DNA from: Acidobacteriota bacterium
GTDB taxonomy: Bacteria > Acidobacteriota > Terriglobia > Acidiferrales > UBA7541
Reading direction: 5' to 3'
Length of the DNA: 64,000 nucleotides
NCBI GenBank assembly: GCA_013289955.1
Contig: JABCYZ010000010.1
Coordinates: forward strand, 62,001 to 126,000
Made by a program: the position numbers and the translations under genes. The notes under the pieces were generated by a model. That model saw only the letters and a program-made list of their open reading frames with translations. It had not been told where the DNA came from and ran no database searches. Shown in pieces: positions 44,801-51,971 of this stretch; position 1 is the stretch's first letter, and every line of letters begins with the position of its first letter.

Positions 44801-45771
44801 TCGAAGGGCTCCGCGGCGAAAAACTCCGCCTCGAAGTCCGCCAGCGCCAGCTCGAGCAGGAATGGGACGCCGGCCGCACGCGCGTCACGCAGATGGAAGA
44901 TCATCTGCGCCTGGGCCGGCAATCGCTCCAGGAGCTTCGCGAAAAACGCAGCCACGCCGAAGTGGACCACGCACGCAACGATTCCGACCGCCAGCATTTG
45001 CGCGAAACCTGCATGACGGAAGTCAACGCACAGCCCGAGGATCTGATCGCCGCGGAATCTGCTTTCATGACTGGCGAGGAACTCCTCGCCGCGGAAACCA
45101 GCTACCGCGAGATGAAGCAGCGCATCGAAGCCATGGGACCTGTCAACATGATGGCTCTCGAAGAGTTCAACGAGTGCGAACAGCGCTTCACGTTCTTGAC
45201 CCGCGAGCGCGACGACCTCCTCAAATCCATCGCCGACACGCAACAGGCTATCGCCGAACTTGATCTGGTCTCCCGCGAAAAATTCGAGCAAGCCTTCAAC
45301 GCCATCAACGCCAATTTCTCCGAAGCCTTCCACACCATCTTCGGCGGCGGCATGGCCGAAATGCGCCTGACCGAACCAGACAGTTCCGGCGACGCGGGCA
45401 TCGACGTAGTGGCTTCGCCTCCCGGCAAGCGCATGCAAAACGTTCTCCTGCTCTCCGGCGGCGAAAAAGCCATGACCGCGCTCGCGCTGCTCATAGCCAT
45501 CTTCCGCTACCAGCCGAGTCCGTTCTGCATTCTCGACGAAGTCGACGCCCCGCTTGATGAAGCAAACGTCGGCCGCTTCACCCGCCTGGTCGGAGACATG
45601 AGCAGCCAAACGCAATTCATCATCGTCACCCACAACCGCAAGACCATGGAGACCGGCTCCGTTCTCTACGGCGTCACCATGCAAGAGCCCGGCGTCTCCA
45701 AGCTCGTCAGCGTCCGCTGGGAGGGCGACCAAGCTCCCGCTCCCAAACAAAGAGCAGCCTCGGCCGCCTGA
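41890..45771 (+). CDS. smc: Chromosome segregation protein SMC
   Basis: 1293 residues from a TTG with AAGGGGATATC upstream. Walker A is GPNGCGKSN at residues 33-41; the C-terminal head has the ABC signature LLSGGEKAMTALALLIAIF and Walker B FCILDEVDAPLDEANV. Two coiled-coil arms (about 270-620 and 780-1120) enclose a hinge domain (about 620-740). Between the first head strands and the segment GEVVVTRRLYRSGQSEYLINGR there is an extra stretch of about 95 residues, low-complexity and acidic first and then basic (KGKRRKKGVDK), that ordinary SMCs lack. The protein is expected to load on DNA with ScpA/ScpB and condense the chromosome; scpAB are not in the window. Confidence 0.95.
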   Translation: MLKLRKVEIVGFKSFSDRTVVTFSGSGTTCIVGPNGCGKSNVVDAISWVLGEQSHKSLRAGRMADCIFNGTVKRPPLGMAEVTITMEDAELAEAARFVLEGASAEGLGDPAVATAATDSGLSATSDSSVQVLPLDPAPAPESQQEGTESGDSASQTDEVSVAAPEFLKGKRRKKGVDKPVLATKPGEVVVTRRLYRSGQSEYLINGRIARLRDIQEMFMGVGLGPDSYAIIEQGRIGLILSTKPMERRAIIEEAAGVTKFKTKKRLAEAKLESSKLNLARVNDIVVEVEKQLGSLKRQASKARRYAEIRDQMRGIVRQMLAGKARELEAEAARIAKQLAEFTAAETQHAQTIQQQEGEQDRLNQRIYELDAEIRQNQNVLNATALEVDRTENRISFNQQRATELSSRRTQISSEMADAAAQATEWEARSTTQQVAVTSLREESGVLSGRVEELRTRAESRATQIQQSEARIEALRRSASETGESLLRLHGEQKQAEEALVHHLDALHKREASEHDLLESSIRIRDEADQAAYDWEAASGQLNLLTQNATALEARITGLRQQRVEGTEKADALRDSLSGVRARHETLAQILNDRSYTADAVQKLFAANERGSGQDFHAVGVLADYAEVEEQHEAAIEQYLRDELEYVVVETYDHARAGVSLLRDEVGGRATFFVDSLRNLRLAEYEPIINFRTEDGVISRLDKLVGFRDPLGAAAKQFLPRLRSAYLTDSAASAETLARDNPQFAFIVPDGTCYQGRMVTGGRADQAGPLGMKREHRALDAEVLRLEQEMSDAQAALAQVNAELRETEQSLEQITAQQRGAERSVFSATHRHEHMQSELARLGLELTVCQNELLRLRKDSEDARMRAERAKNQHAAAAISRAETETESIRLAELLAQLRGSVHTEQNELASARAELAALNERLSAAESLAERLGAERAELDRRETLLLQQESSIWDETAALTKQSEELAQQLEGLRGEKLRLEVRQRQLEQEWDAGRTRVTQMEDHLRLGRQSLQELREKRSHAEVDHARNDSDRQHLRETCMTEVNAQPEDLIAAESAFMTGEELLAAETSYREMKQRIEAMGPVNMMALEEFNECEQRFTFLTRERDDLLKSIADTQQAIAELDLVSREKFEQAFNAINANFSEAFHTIFGGGMAEMRLTEPDSSGDAGIDVVASPPGKRMQNVLLLSGGEKAMTALALLIAIFRYQPSPFCILDEVDAPLDEANVGRFTRLVGDMSSQTQFIIVTHNRKTMETGSVLYGVTMQEPGVSKLVSVRWEGDQAPAPKQRAASAA

Positions 45772-46146
45772 GCTCCAGGCAGCGCGCCGCTGCACTCTTC
45801 TCTGGATACACTTCTCAGAGAACGAAACCGACGAGGCGCTCTTCCGTTCCTTGACTACGCCGGCCTCTAGGGAAACGGCCGGGAGGAATCTGTCGCCAGG
45901 ATCTTTTCTCCCTAAACAGAGACTCCTCGCTACGTCATTTTTCGCAGAGCGAGGGGCGGCCTTTTCTGAGCAAATCTTCAAAACGGAGACTCCCGGCTGT
46001 ACGACGTCAAGCCACAGGAAAAACGAATCTTTCGCCGCACGATTTTTTTCCACAAATTCCCTTTACCTGCTGCTTTCCCTCAACGAAGCGCTGCGCTAGA
46101 ATGCTCCCCACCTTTGGGGAGAAACTTTTCTTTGGCTGCAGGTCCT
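45772..46146. other. Intergenic smc-purC, no supported gene
   Basis: Just after smc, GCAGCG-CGC-CGCTGC (45779-45793) could form a small hairpin but no clear U-run follows. Near purC, TAGAAT at 46098-46103 is a reasonable -10 element with a poor -35 partner. Nothing coding was found. Confidence 0.35.
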
Positions 46147-47061
46147 GTGAGTCGCATCATCCAAGAAACGCATTTCGCCGGCCTCGCACCCGCGGCGCGC
46201 GGGAAGGTCCGCGATATCTACGACCTTGGCGACAAGCTGCTGATCATCGCCACGGACCGTCTCTCGGCGTTCGACGTGATTCTTCCCACCCCCATTCCCG
46301 ATAAAGGCCGCGTCCTGACGCAACTTTCGCTCTTCTGGTTCGATCTCCTCAGAGACGTTATCCCCAATCATGTCCTAAGCTCCACGGAGTTCCCCGCCGC
46401 TTTCAACGCTTTTCGCGAGGAGCTAGCCGACCGCTCCATGGTCGTCCGCAAAACGCAGCCTCTCCCGATCGAATGCGTCGTGCGCGGCTATGTTTCCGGC
46501 TCTGGCTGGAAAGACTACAAAGCCACCGGAAAAATCTGCGGCATCGCGCTTCCCGCGGGCTTGCGTGAATCCGATCGTTTCCCCGAACCCATTTTCACGC
46601 CGGCCACCAAAGCTTCCACCGGCCACGACGAGAACATTTCCTTCGAGCAAGCTGCTTCCCTGATCGGCCGAGATGTCGCCGAGCGCGTCCGCACCGTCAG
46701 CATCGAAATCTACCGCCGCGCCGCCGCCTATGCCGAGCCTCGCGGCGTAATCCTCGCCGACACCAAATTCGAGTTCGGCCTCCTCGGCAGCACCCTCGGG
46801 TCCCCCAACGCAGTCAACTCCCTGGTGTGGATCGACGAAGCCCTCACTCCAGACTCTTCCCGCTTCTGGCCCGCCGCCCAGTACAGTCCCGGCGGCCCGC
46901 AACCTTCCTTCGACAAACAGTTTGTCCGCGACTATCTCGAGCGAATCCGCTGGCCCAAAACCCCGCCTGGCCCGGAGCTTCCGCCCGACGTGGTCGCCGC
47001 TACGCGTGCCAAATACCGGGACGCCTATCGCATCCTGACAGGGCACGAGCTAGACCAATAA
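46147..47061 (+). CDS. purC: Phosphoribosylaminoimidazole-succinocarboxamide synthase
   Basis: 304 residues from the GTG at 46147; the frame is open to a TTG at 46114, but the family usually starts just before IIQETHF, so the GTG is preferred. The enzyme joins CAIR and aspartate with ATP to make SAICAR in purine synthesis. Signatures: RGKVRDIYDLGDKLLIIATDRLSAFD, PLPIECVVRGYVSGSGWKDYKATG, TPATKASTGHDENISF and GVILADTKFEFG. Its length fits the longer eukaryote-like PurC type. A Fis-type regulator gene follows after 55 bp. Confidence 0.93.
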   Translation: MSRIIQETHFAGLAPAARGKVRDIYDLGDKLLIIATDRLSAFDVILPTPIPDKGRVLTQLSLFWFDLLRDVIPNHVLSSTEFPAAFNAFREELADRSMVVRKTQPLPIECVVRGYVSGSGWKDYKATGKICGIALPAGLRESDRFPEPIFTPATKASTGHDENISFEQAASLIGRDVAERVRTVSIEIYRRAAAYAEPRGVILADTKFEFGLLGSTLGSPNAVNSLVWIDEALTPDSSRFWPAAQYSPGGPQPSFDKQFVRDYLERIRWPKTPPGPELPPDVVAATRAKYRDAYRILTGHELDQ

Positions 47062-47116
47062 CTGCTGCAACCCGGCCCAGAACAAACGGAAAGAAAATTC
47101 TGCGGAGCGTGCGATC

Positions 47117-47338
47117 GTGAAAGATCAACTCGAGGGGCTGGTCACTCAAATGGTAGACCGGGGGATTTTGTTCGATGAGGCCGTTGGCGAATTCGAGAAG
47201 CGTTTCATCAAGCGCGTCCTGGACCGCGCCAACGGCAATCAATCCCGCGCCGCGCAAGTTCTCGGCATTCACCGCAACACGCTAAGCCGCAAAATCGACG
47301 AATACAAGCTCGCTTCAAAGAATCATCACTCCCGCTAA
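47117..47338 (+). CDS. Fis-type helix-turn-helix protein
   Basis: 73 residues from a GTG. The C-terminal 40 residues form the Fis/NtrC DNA-binding helix-turn-helix (FIKRVLDRANGNQSRAAQVLGIHRNTLSRKIDEY). The N-terminal part, helical, may dimerise as in Fis. With no AAA+ or receiver domain it is a free-standing Fis-like protein. It lies 55 bp behind purC and before a two-way terminator, so it is probably in the purC transcript. Confidence 0.8.
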   Translation: MKDQLEGLVTQMVDRGILFDEAVGEFEKRFIKRVLDRANGNQSRAAQVLGIHRNTLSRKIDEYKLASKNHHSR

Positions 47339-47408
47339 CGGCGTTCCACTTCCACAGTGGCTTCTTCTCGGCGGGTTGCCAAGGAATGGACGGGCCCGCA
47401 AAAGAAAA

Positions 47409-47437
47409 ACGGCTCCCCGGCGAAACCGGAGAGCCGT
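47409..47437 (-). terminator. Rho-independent terminator, probably bidirectional
   Basis: ACGGCTCCCCGG (47409-47420) pairs with CCGGAGAGCCGT (47426-47437) around a CGAAA loop. On the minus strand the stem is followed by TTTTCTTTT, an excellent terminator for the secreted TPR-like gene. On the plus strand it is followed by TCGTTATTT, usable for the Fis gene. Confidence 0.85.
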
Positions 47438-47469
47438 TCGTTATTTGTGTCGTGGCTTGTGCCGTTCTG

Positions 47470-48807
47470 CTAGCTCGAGGGCTTCTTGTGCACCGTCTTC
47501 TTTGGTGCCGCCTTTTCCTTCGGAATGTCGTCGTCTTTGACTTTGCCCTTTTCCCAGTGGAGCATGAACGCCGGGTCGGGGTCGTAGGAAACGAGTGTGC
47601 CGGTAAAATGAATCGCACTGTCCTTCTCAACGCGAACCACATCCGGCTGCCCGGCTATCTTGACGTCCATATCCGGTGTCGTCTTGGCATCAAATTCCGC
47701 GTCGCTTGTCACGAAGGCCACCTTGAGCTCGATGACGTCCCCGGGAATGTTTTCAATCACCTTGCCGGGCACTTCCGGAAACTCCAGGCCGCACGACGCC
47801 AGCCAGGTAACTTTCGCCTTGTCGCCTCCTGCCTTCAGGTCTGTCACCACGGAAGCGATCGTCATATCCTTGCGTGCCGCATCCAGGTCCGCGCTGCTTG
47901 GCAGGTTATAGCTTGCCGGACGGTCCGCCGAGCTGCCTGCCAGTTGCAGCAGTTCCGCCAGCTCCGCGTCCGTCAGGTTATCGCACGCTGCTTGTTGGTA
48001 GTTCACGATCAGCTTTCGCAGATAATCCTTCACCTTTGCAGACTGCGCTTGTGTCGCTCCCTTCGCCGTCACGGCCCGCGCGATCGACCAGAAAGCATCC
48101 ATATGCTGGGGCGGCGTGAGCGCCTCGTATGCCAGTCCCAGCCGGTAACTTGTAATTCCGTCATCTGGATTGAGCGCCAGCACTGCCTTATAGAACGGAA
48201 TCGCCCCGGCATAATCTTTTATGTTCACTGAAGCCTGAGCGGCGGTGCCGTTGAAATAAATCTGAATCTGCTTTTTCTGCGTGGCAAACGCATCATCCGT
48301 CATGCCATCGGGTTTCTTCACGCCGTCCAGCGCCTTTAATCCCGAGACCGCTGCATCTCTCGCCGCTTTCGCGGTTGCCGGGTCTGCCTGTTGAGCGGCG
48401 CTCAAGGCGTTGTAGGCAAAACAGTGCGCATAGAGCGCCTGATATTGCCCGCCAGCGTCAATCTTGTCCCCCAGACCGATGACTTTGTCTGAATATTCCA
48501 TCACTTTCTGATAGTTCTTGAGTTGCCCGTAAGCCTGGACGTAGAGCGGATAAACGTAGATCAGCAATGCGGAATTAGGATATTTCGAGACAAAATCATC
48601 GAGGCACTTCACCTGCGTGGCTGGAACCTTCTCGCTCGCACAAGCCTGATACGAGTTGTACTCCGCCATCGTATAAGGCTGCTTCCCCGCCCCGGCGTCC
48701 TGCCCTCCCGCCGCCGGCGTTTGCGCCAGCGCGCTCAGCCCGCTCCCAAGAATCAGACAAAGCGCCGCGACCATCGCGAGGCCTGCCACTTTGCGTGTTC
48801 CACTCAT
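47470..48807 (-). CDS. Secreted TPR-like protein
   Basis: 445 residues from the ATG at 48807, with GAGGAG seven bases upstream; a GTG two codons earlier is less likely. Signal peptide (VAGLAMVAALCLILGSGLSALAQ), then helical repeats: AYGQLKNYQKVMEYSDKVIGLGD and IKDYAGAIPFYKAVLALNPDDGITSYRLGLAYEA match the TPR consensus. The C-terminal 100 residues are beta-rich and end in a Lys/Pro tail (KEKAAPKKTVHKK). No catalytic site was seen; a scaffold role in the periplasm is likely. It ends at a strong terminator. Confidence 0.8.
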   Translation of the reverse strand: MSGTRKVAGLAMVAALCLILGSGLSALAQTPAAGGQDAGAGKQPYTMAEYNSYQACASEKVPATQVKCLDDFVSKYPNSALLIYVYPLYVQAYGQLKNYQKVMEYSDKVIGLGDKIDAGGQYQALYAHCFAYNALSAAQQADPATAKAARDAAVSGLKALDGVKKPDGMTDDAFATQKKQIQIYFNGTAAQASVNIKDYAGAIPFYKAVLALNPDDGITSYRLGLAYEALTPPQHMDAFWSIARAVTAKGATQAQSAKVKDYLRKLIVNYQQAACDNLTDAELAELLQLAGSSADRPASYNLPSSADLDAARKDMTIASVVTDLKAGGDKAKVTWLASCGLEFPEVPGKVIENIPGDVIELKVAFVTSDAEFDAKTTPDMDVKIAGQPDVVRVEKDSAIHFTGTLVSYDPDPAFMLHWEKGKVKDDDIPKEKAAPKKTVHKKPSS

Positions 48808-49111
48808 TCCCACTCTCCTCGCACAAGTATCAATTCTGGATTATCCGTTGCCGCTCTTGCGAGCACTGCTCGTGCCAATGATTGCGTTGATTCCAAAACT
48901 TGGGAATTATAGGAAAAGCCCCGGTCTATCCGCAAGCTGTCATCTCGGGAAAATTCAAAAAAGCCTGTGGAACCATTCCGTCGGCTTACAAGCTTCTTCC
49001 CGTCTTCCCGACGCAGCTTCGAGGATCCCAAGCCCTGCGGGAACTGCCAGACTCCTGAATGCTAAGATGAGTTTCGCACAAAAAAGGTGGCAAGCGAGAG
49101 GAAGAATTCAA
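48808..49111. promoter_or_regulatory. Divergent promoter region of TPR and SDR genes
   Basis: About 300 bp between divergent starts. The SDR frame is open upstream to 48791 but lacks family likeness there. Nothing else of note was found. Confidence 0.35.
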
Positions 49112-49861
49112 ATGTCTCAAAAAACAAGTATAAATTCATCCTCCCGCGAAGGGGTGCCGCTTTCCGCGGCGGTCGCGCTTGTTACCGGCGGCAGCCGCGG
49201 CATAGGCCGCGCCATCGCCCTCCGCCTTGCCAAACTGGGCGCGGGTGTGGCCATCTGCGGTCGAAATGCGCCGGTGCTTCGGGCCGCCGAGGCTGAGCTA
49301 GAGAAATCAGGTACGCCTGTCTATGCGCAGATCGCGGATGTTTCGCAGTCCGCCGATGTAACCGACCTCGTCCTGAAAACGCAAGCCGCCCTGGGCCGGA
49401 TCTCTATCCTGGTCAACAACGCGGGCATCGGTCTCTTCGGTCCCGCCCATGAAAAAACGGAAGCCGATTGGGACCGTGTGCTGGGCACCAATCTGAAAAG
49501 CGTTTTCCTCCTCTCTCGCGCCGTAGCTCCGGCCATGATCCAGCAGGGCGCCGGCGACATCATCAACATCAGCTCTCTCGCGGGCCGCAACACCTTCGCC
49601 GGCGGAGGCATCTATTGCGCCTCCAAGTGGGGCCTCCAGGGCCTCTCCGCCTGCATGGCCGAAGACCTCCGCGGGCACGGCATCCGCGTCAGCGTTGTCT
49701 GTCCCGGCAGCGTAGCCACCGAGTTTTCCGCACGCGGCTCGAAGGACCCCTCGAAGGTTCTCTCGCCTGAGGACGTGGCCCACGCCGTAGAGATGATCCT
49801 CACCCAAGGCCCGCAAAGTTTCCTGAGCGAAGTCCACGTCCGCCCTCTCCAGAAACCCTAA
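49112..49861 (+). CDS. Short-chain dehydrogenase/reductase (SDR)
   Basis: 249 residues from the ATG at 49112 (GAGAGGAAG upstream). Rossmann dinucleotide motif TGGSRGIGR at residues 25-33, NNAG structural motif in LVNNAGIG, catalytic Ser in INISSLAG and the YxxxK pair in YCASKWGLQG. The chain looks like the 3-oxoacyl-ACP reductase branch of classical SDRs and should use NADP(H). No fatty-acid genes flank it, so the substrate is unknown. A strong hairpin follows the stop. Confidence 0.88.
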   Translation: MSQKTSINSSSREGVPLSAAVALVTGGSRGIGRAIALRLAKLGAGVAICGRNAPVLRAAEAELEKSGTPVYAQIADVSQSADVTDLVLKTQAALGRISILVNNAGIGLFGPAHEKTEADWDRVLGTNLKSVFLLSRAVAPAMIQQGAGDIINISSLAGRNTFAGGGIYCASKWGLQGLSACMAEDLRGHGIRVSVVCPGSVATEFSARGSKDPSKVLSPEDVAHAVEMILTQGPQSFLSEVHVRPLQKP

Positions 49862-49870
49862 GTCACGACG

Positions 49871-49921
49871 CTTCGTGGGGGCTGCCCGCGCATCCCGGCT
49901 GCCCAGTACGCCCCCACGAAG
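49871..49921 (+). terminator. Terminator after the SDR gene
   Basis: CTTCGTGGGGGC (49871-49882) and GCCCCCACGAAG (49910-49921) form a perfect 12-bp stem with a 27-base loop, followed by the pyrimidine run CTTCCCTTTT. It lies 10 bp after the SDR stop. Confidence 0.55.
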
Positions 49922-49976
49922 GCTTCCCTTTTCACGCCATCCGCGCCGCCTTCCCCTCCGGCCCAATTCTTTCCTC

Positions 49977-50005
49977 TTGACATTAGTCGTCATAACGACT
50001 ATATT
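49977..50005 (+). promoter_or_regulatory. MarR-gene promoter giving a near-leaderless transcript
   Basis: A consensus TTGACA (49977-49982) and TATATT (50000-50005) are exactly 17 bp apart. Transcription should begin about 7 bp further, at or just before the ATG at 50012, so the marR message has essentially no leader. No ribosome site is present. Confidence 0.7.
49984..50001. promoter_or_regulatory. MarR operator TAGTCGT-CATA-ACGACTA
   Basis: A perfect 7-bp inverted repeat with a 4-bp centre fills the -35/-10 spacer of the marR promoter. Bound repressor would block polymerase directly. Size and symmetry suit a MarR dimer, so autorepression is very likely. Confidence 0.75.
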
Positions 50006-50011
50006 GCCCGG

Positions 50012-50470
50012 ATGAGCCGCCGTGCGTCCGCCCATCCGCCTCTTCCCCTCGAGGACACCATCTTCATCTCTCTCCAGAAAACCGCAGATTCCCTCGCCCT
50101 CGAAGCCGAGCAACTCTTCAAGCCTCACGGCCTCACCGGGACGCAATACAACGTCCTTCGCATTCTCCGCGGCGCGGAACCCGAGGGCCTCGCCTGCCGC
50201 AGCATCGGCGAACGTATGATCTCTCACGACCCCGACATGACGCGTCTCCTCGACCGCATGGAAAAGCGCGACCTCATCTCCCGCCAGCGCCAGACCGACG
50301 ACCGGCGCGTCATCAAAACCCGCATCACTCCCGCGGGCCTAGCTCTTTTAAAAGGTCTCGATCAGCCTGTTCGCGAGCTTCACAAGCGCCAGTTCCACCA
50401 TCTGCCCGCTGCACGCTTGAAGACTCTCGCCCAGCTGTTGGAGGAAGTCCGCGCTCGCGGACCGGAATAA
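50012..50470 (+). CDS. MarR family transcriptional regulator
   Basis: 152 residues with the winged-helix core from about 35-110: GLTGTQYNVLRILRGAEPEGL, then the recognition helix region DPDMTRLLDRMEKRDLISR and the wing RQTDDRRVIKTRITPAG, including the conserved DxR of MarR wings. Flanking helices form the dimer interface. It probably represses itself and the following yceI-like and nitroreductase genes from the operator in its own promoter, and is released by an oxidant or aromatic ligand, as known for MarR proteins. Only one Cys (ACRS) is present, so thiol sensing would have to use it. Confidence 0.92.
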   Translation: MSRRASAHPPLPLEDTIFISLQKTADSLALEAEQLFKPHGLTGTQYNVLRILRGAEPEGLACRSIGERMISHDPDMTRLLDRMEKRDLISRQRQTDDRRVIKTRITPAGLALLKGLDQPVRELHKRQFHHLPAARLKTLAQLLEEVRARGPE

Positions 50471-50526
50471 ACGCACCAAAATCAAAATCCGCTTGGACGC
50501 AACAATCACTCAAGGAGGCAACACCC

Positions 50527-51117
50527 ATGGGCCAACTTTTTTCCCGTATCGCAATCACCGCCGGACTGGCAGCTGCTCTTTCCCTGCCCGCAACCGCGGC
50601 AACTTCCACCTGGCAAATTGATCCCGCGCATTCGGCAGCGCAATTCGCCGTCAAGCATCTGATGATCTCGACCGTTCGCGGCGCATTCACCAGCGTAAAA
50701 GGCTCCGTCAAGTTCGACGACCAGGACATCACCAAGTCTTCCGTCGAAGTCACCATTGACGTGAACTCCGTCGACACCCGCCAGCCCGACCGCGACAAGG
50801 ATCTCCGCAGCGATCACTTCTTCGACGCCGATCACTTTCCCACCATCACTTTCAAATCCAAAAGAGTTGAGCAAGTTTCGCCCGGCAAACTCAAAGTCAC
50901 CGGCGATCTCACCATTCGCGGCACCACGAAAGAAGTCGTCCTGGATGTCGATGGTCCGACCGCCCCTGTCAAGGATCCCTGGGGTAACCAGCGCGTCGGC
51001 GTTAGCGCCAGTTCCAAAGTCATTCGCCAGGACTTTGGCATCACTTACGGCCCAGGCATGATCGGGGATGAAATCTCTATCACCATCGACGCCGAAATGA
51101 TTCCTGCGAAAAAGTAG
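50527..51117 (+). CDS. YceI family periplasmic lipid-binding-like protein
   Basis: 196 residues with a CAAGGAGGCAAC ribosome site and a signal peptide (SRIAITAGLAAALSLPATA). The lipocalin-like YceI barrel follows with STWQIDPAHSAAQFAVKHLMISTVRGAFTSVKG, TIDVNSVDTRQPDRDKDLRSDHFFD and GDLTIRGTTKEVVLDVD. Related TTHA0802 binds a polyisoprenoid, and E. coli YceI is exported; the true role is not settled. It lies 56 bp behind marR, probably in the same unit. Confidence 0.92.
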   Translation: MGQLFSRIAITAGLAAALSLPATAATSTWQIDPAHSAAQFAVKHLMISTVRGAFTSVKGSVKFDDQDITKSSVEVTIDVNSVDTRQPDRDKDLRSDHFFDADHFPTITFKSKRVEQVSPGKLKVTGDLTIRGTTKEVVLDVDGPTAPVKDPWGNQRVGVSASSKVIRQDFGITYGPGMIGDEISITIDAEMIPAKK

Positions 51118-51193
51118 ACCGGGTCCGCCCCGATTCGCCTCGGAACAGGAACGCCCGAGCTAGGTCTTCGCCGGCAGCCGTTTTCGCGGTCTT

Positions 51194-51225
51194 CTGGAGC
51201 GAACGGAGGAATCTCTTCGCTCCAG
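51194..51225 (+). terminator. Hairpin between yceI-like and nitroreductase genes
   Basis: CTGGAGCGAA (51194-51203) pairs with TTCGCTCCAG (51216-51225) over a 12-base loop. There is no U-run after it, so it may lower read-through or shape the message instead of ending it. Confidence 0.35.
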
Positions 51226-51328
51226 CGGATTGTGCGGAACTACCGCAGATACTAGGTGCCAGTTTGGCACGCACCGTCCACTCGCTTTCGGTCATCTAAT
51301 CCCTGAAACCCGCTAAAGGAAGAAAACC

Positions 51329-51934
51329 ATGCAAAAGCCAGCTACGACAGATTTCCCCGTGCACGACCTCATCCGCCATCGATGGAGTCCGCGGGCCTTT
51401 GCCACGAAGCCGGTTGAGCCCGCGGTTCTGGCCAGTCTCTTTGAAGCCGCCCGCTGGGCGCCTTCGAGCAGCAACGAGCAACCTTGGGCTTATCTTGTCG
51501 CCACAAACGATAATCCCGATGACTATCTAAGAATGCTGAGCGTGCTTGTGGATTTCAATGCGGGCTGGGCCAAAAACGCCCCAGCGCTTGCTCTCGCTGT
51601 TTCACACCTTAAGTTCCAGGGCAAAGGCAATCCGAATCGTAACGCTTTCTACGACACCGGCGCCGCCACCATGCTGCTCAGCCTCGAAGCTACGGCGCGA
51701 GGCCTTTACGTTCACCAAATGGCCGGCTTTGACCCCGCCAAAGCCAAGCAAGTCTTCGAAATTCCAGCGGACTGGGAGGCTATCGCCGCCATCGCCCTTG
51801 GCTATCCCGGAGATCCGAAATCGCTGCCGCAACCTTTGCATGACCGCGAAGTGGCTCCGCGAACACGCAAGCCTCTAGCCGAATTTGTCATGTCGGGCCG
51901 CTGGGGGCATACTTCTCCTATCGTTTCTCAGTGA
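51329..51934 (+). CDS. Nitroreductase family flavoprotein
   Basis: 201 residues. FMN-binding start DLIRHRWSPRAFATKPVEPAVLASLFEAARWAPSSSNEQPW is the family hallmark, with the arginine and serine contacts to the flavin. TGAATMLLSLEATARGLYVHQMAGFDP and AIAALALGYPG-like AIAAIALGYPGDP occur further on. It reduces nitroaromatics, quinones or enals with NAD(P)H in the cytoplasm. Position behind MarR and YceI genes suggests an aromatic or redox-stress response. It ends 37 bp before the DedA-rhodanese gene. Confidence 0.9.
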   Translation: MQKPATTDFPVHDLIRHRWSPRAFATKPVEPAVLASLFEAARWAPSSSNEQPWAYLVATNDNPDDYLRMLSVLVDFNAGWAKNAPALALAVSHLKFQGKGNPNRNAFYDTGAATMLLSLEATARGLYVHQMAGFDPAKAKQVFEIPADWEAIAAIALGYPGDPKSLPQPLHDREVAPRTRKPLAEFVMSGRWGHTSPIVSQ

Positions 51935-51971
51935 CCGGATACATCAATTACAGAGGATCCAGCCCGCCCAA

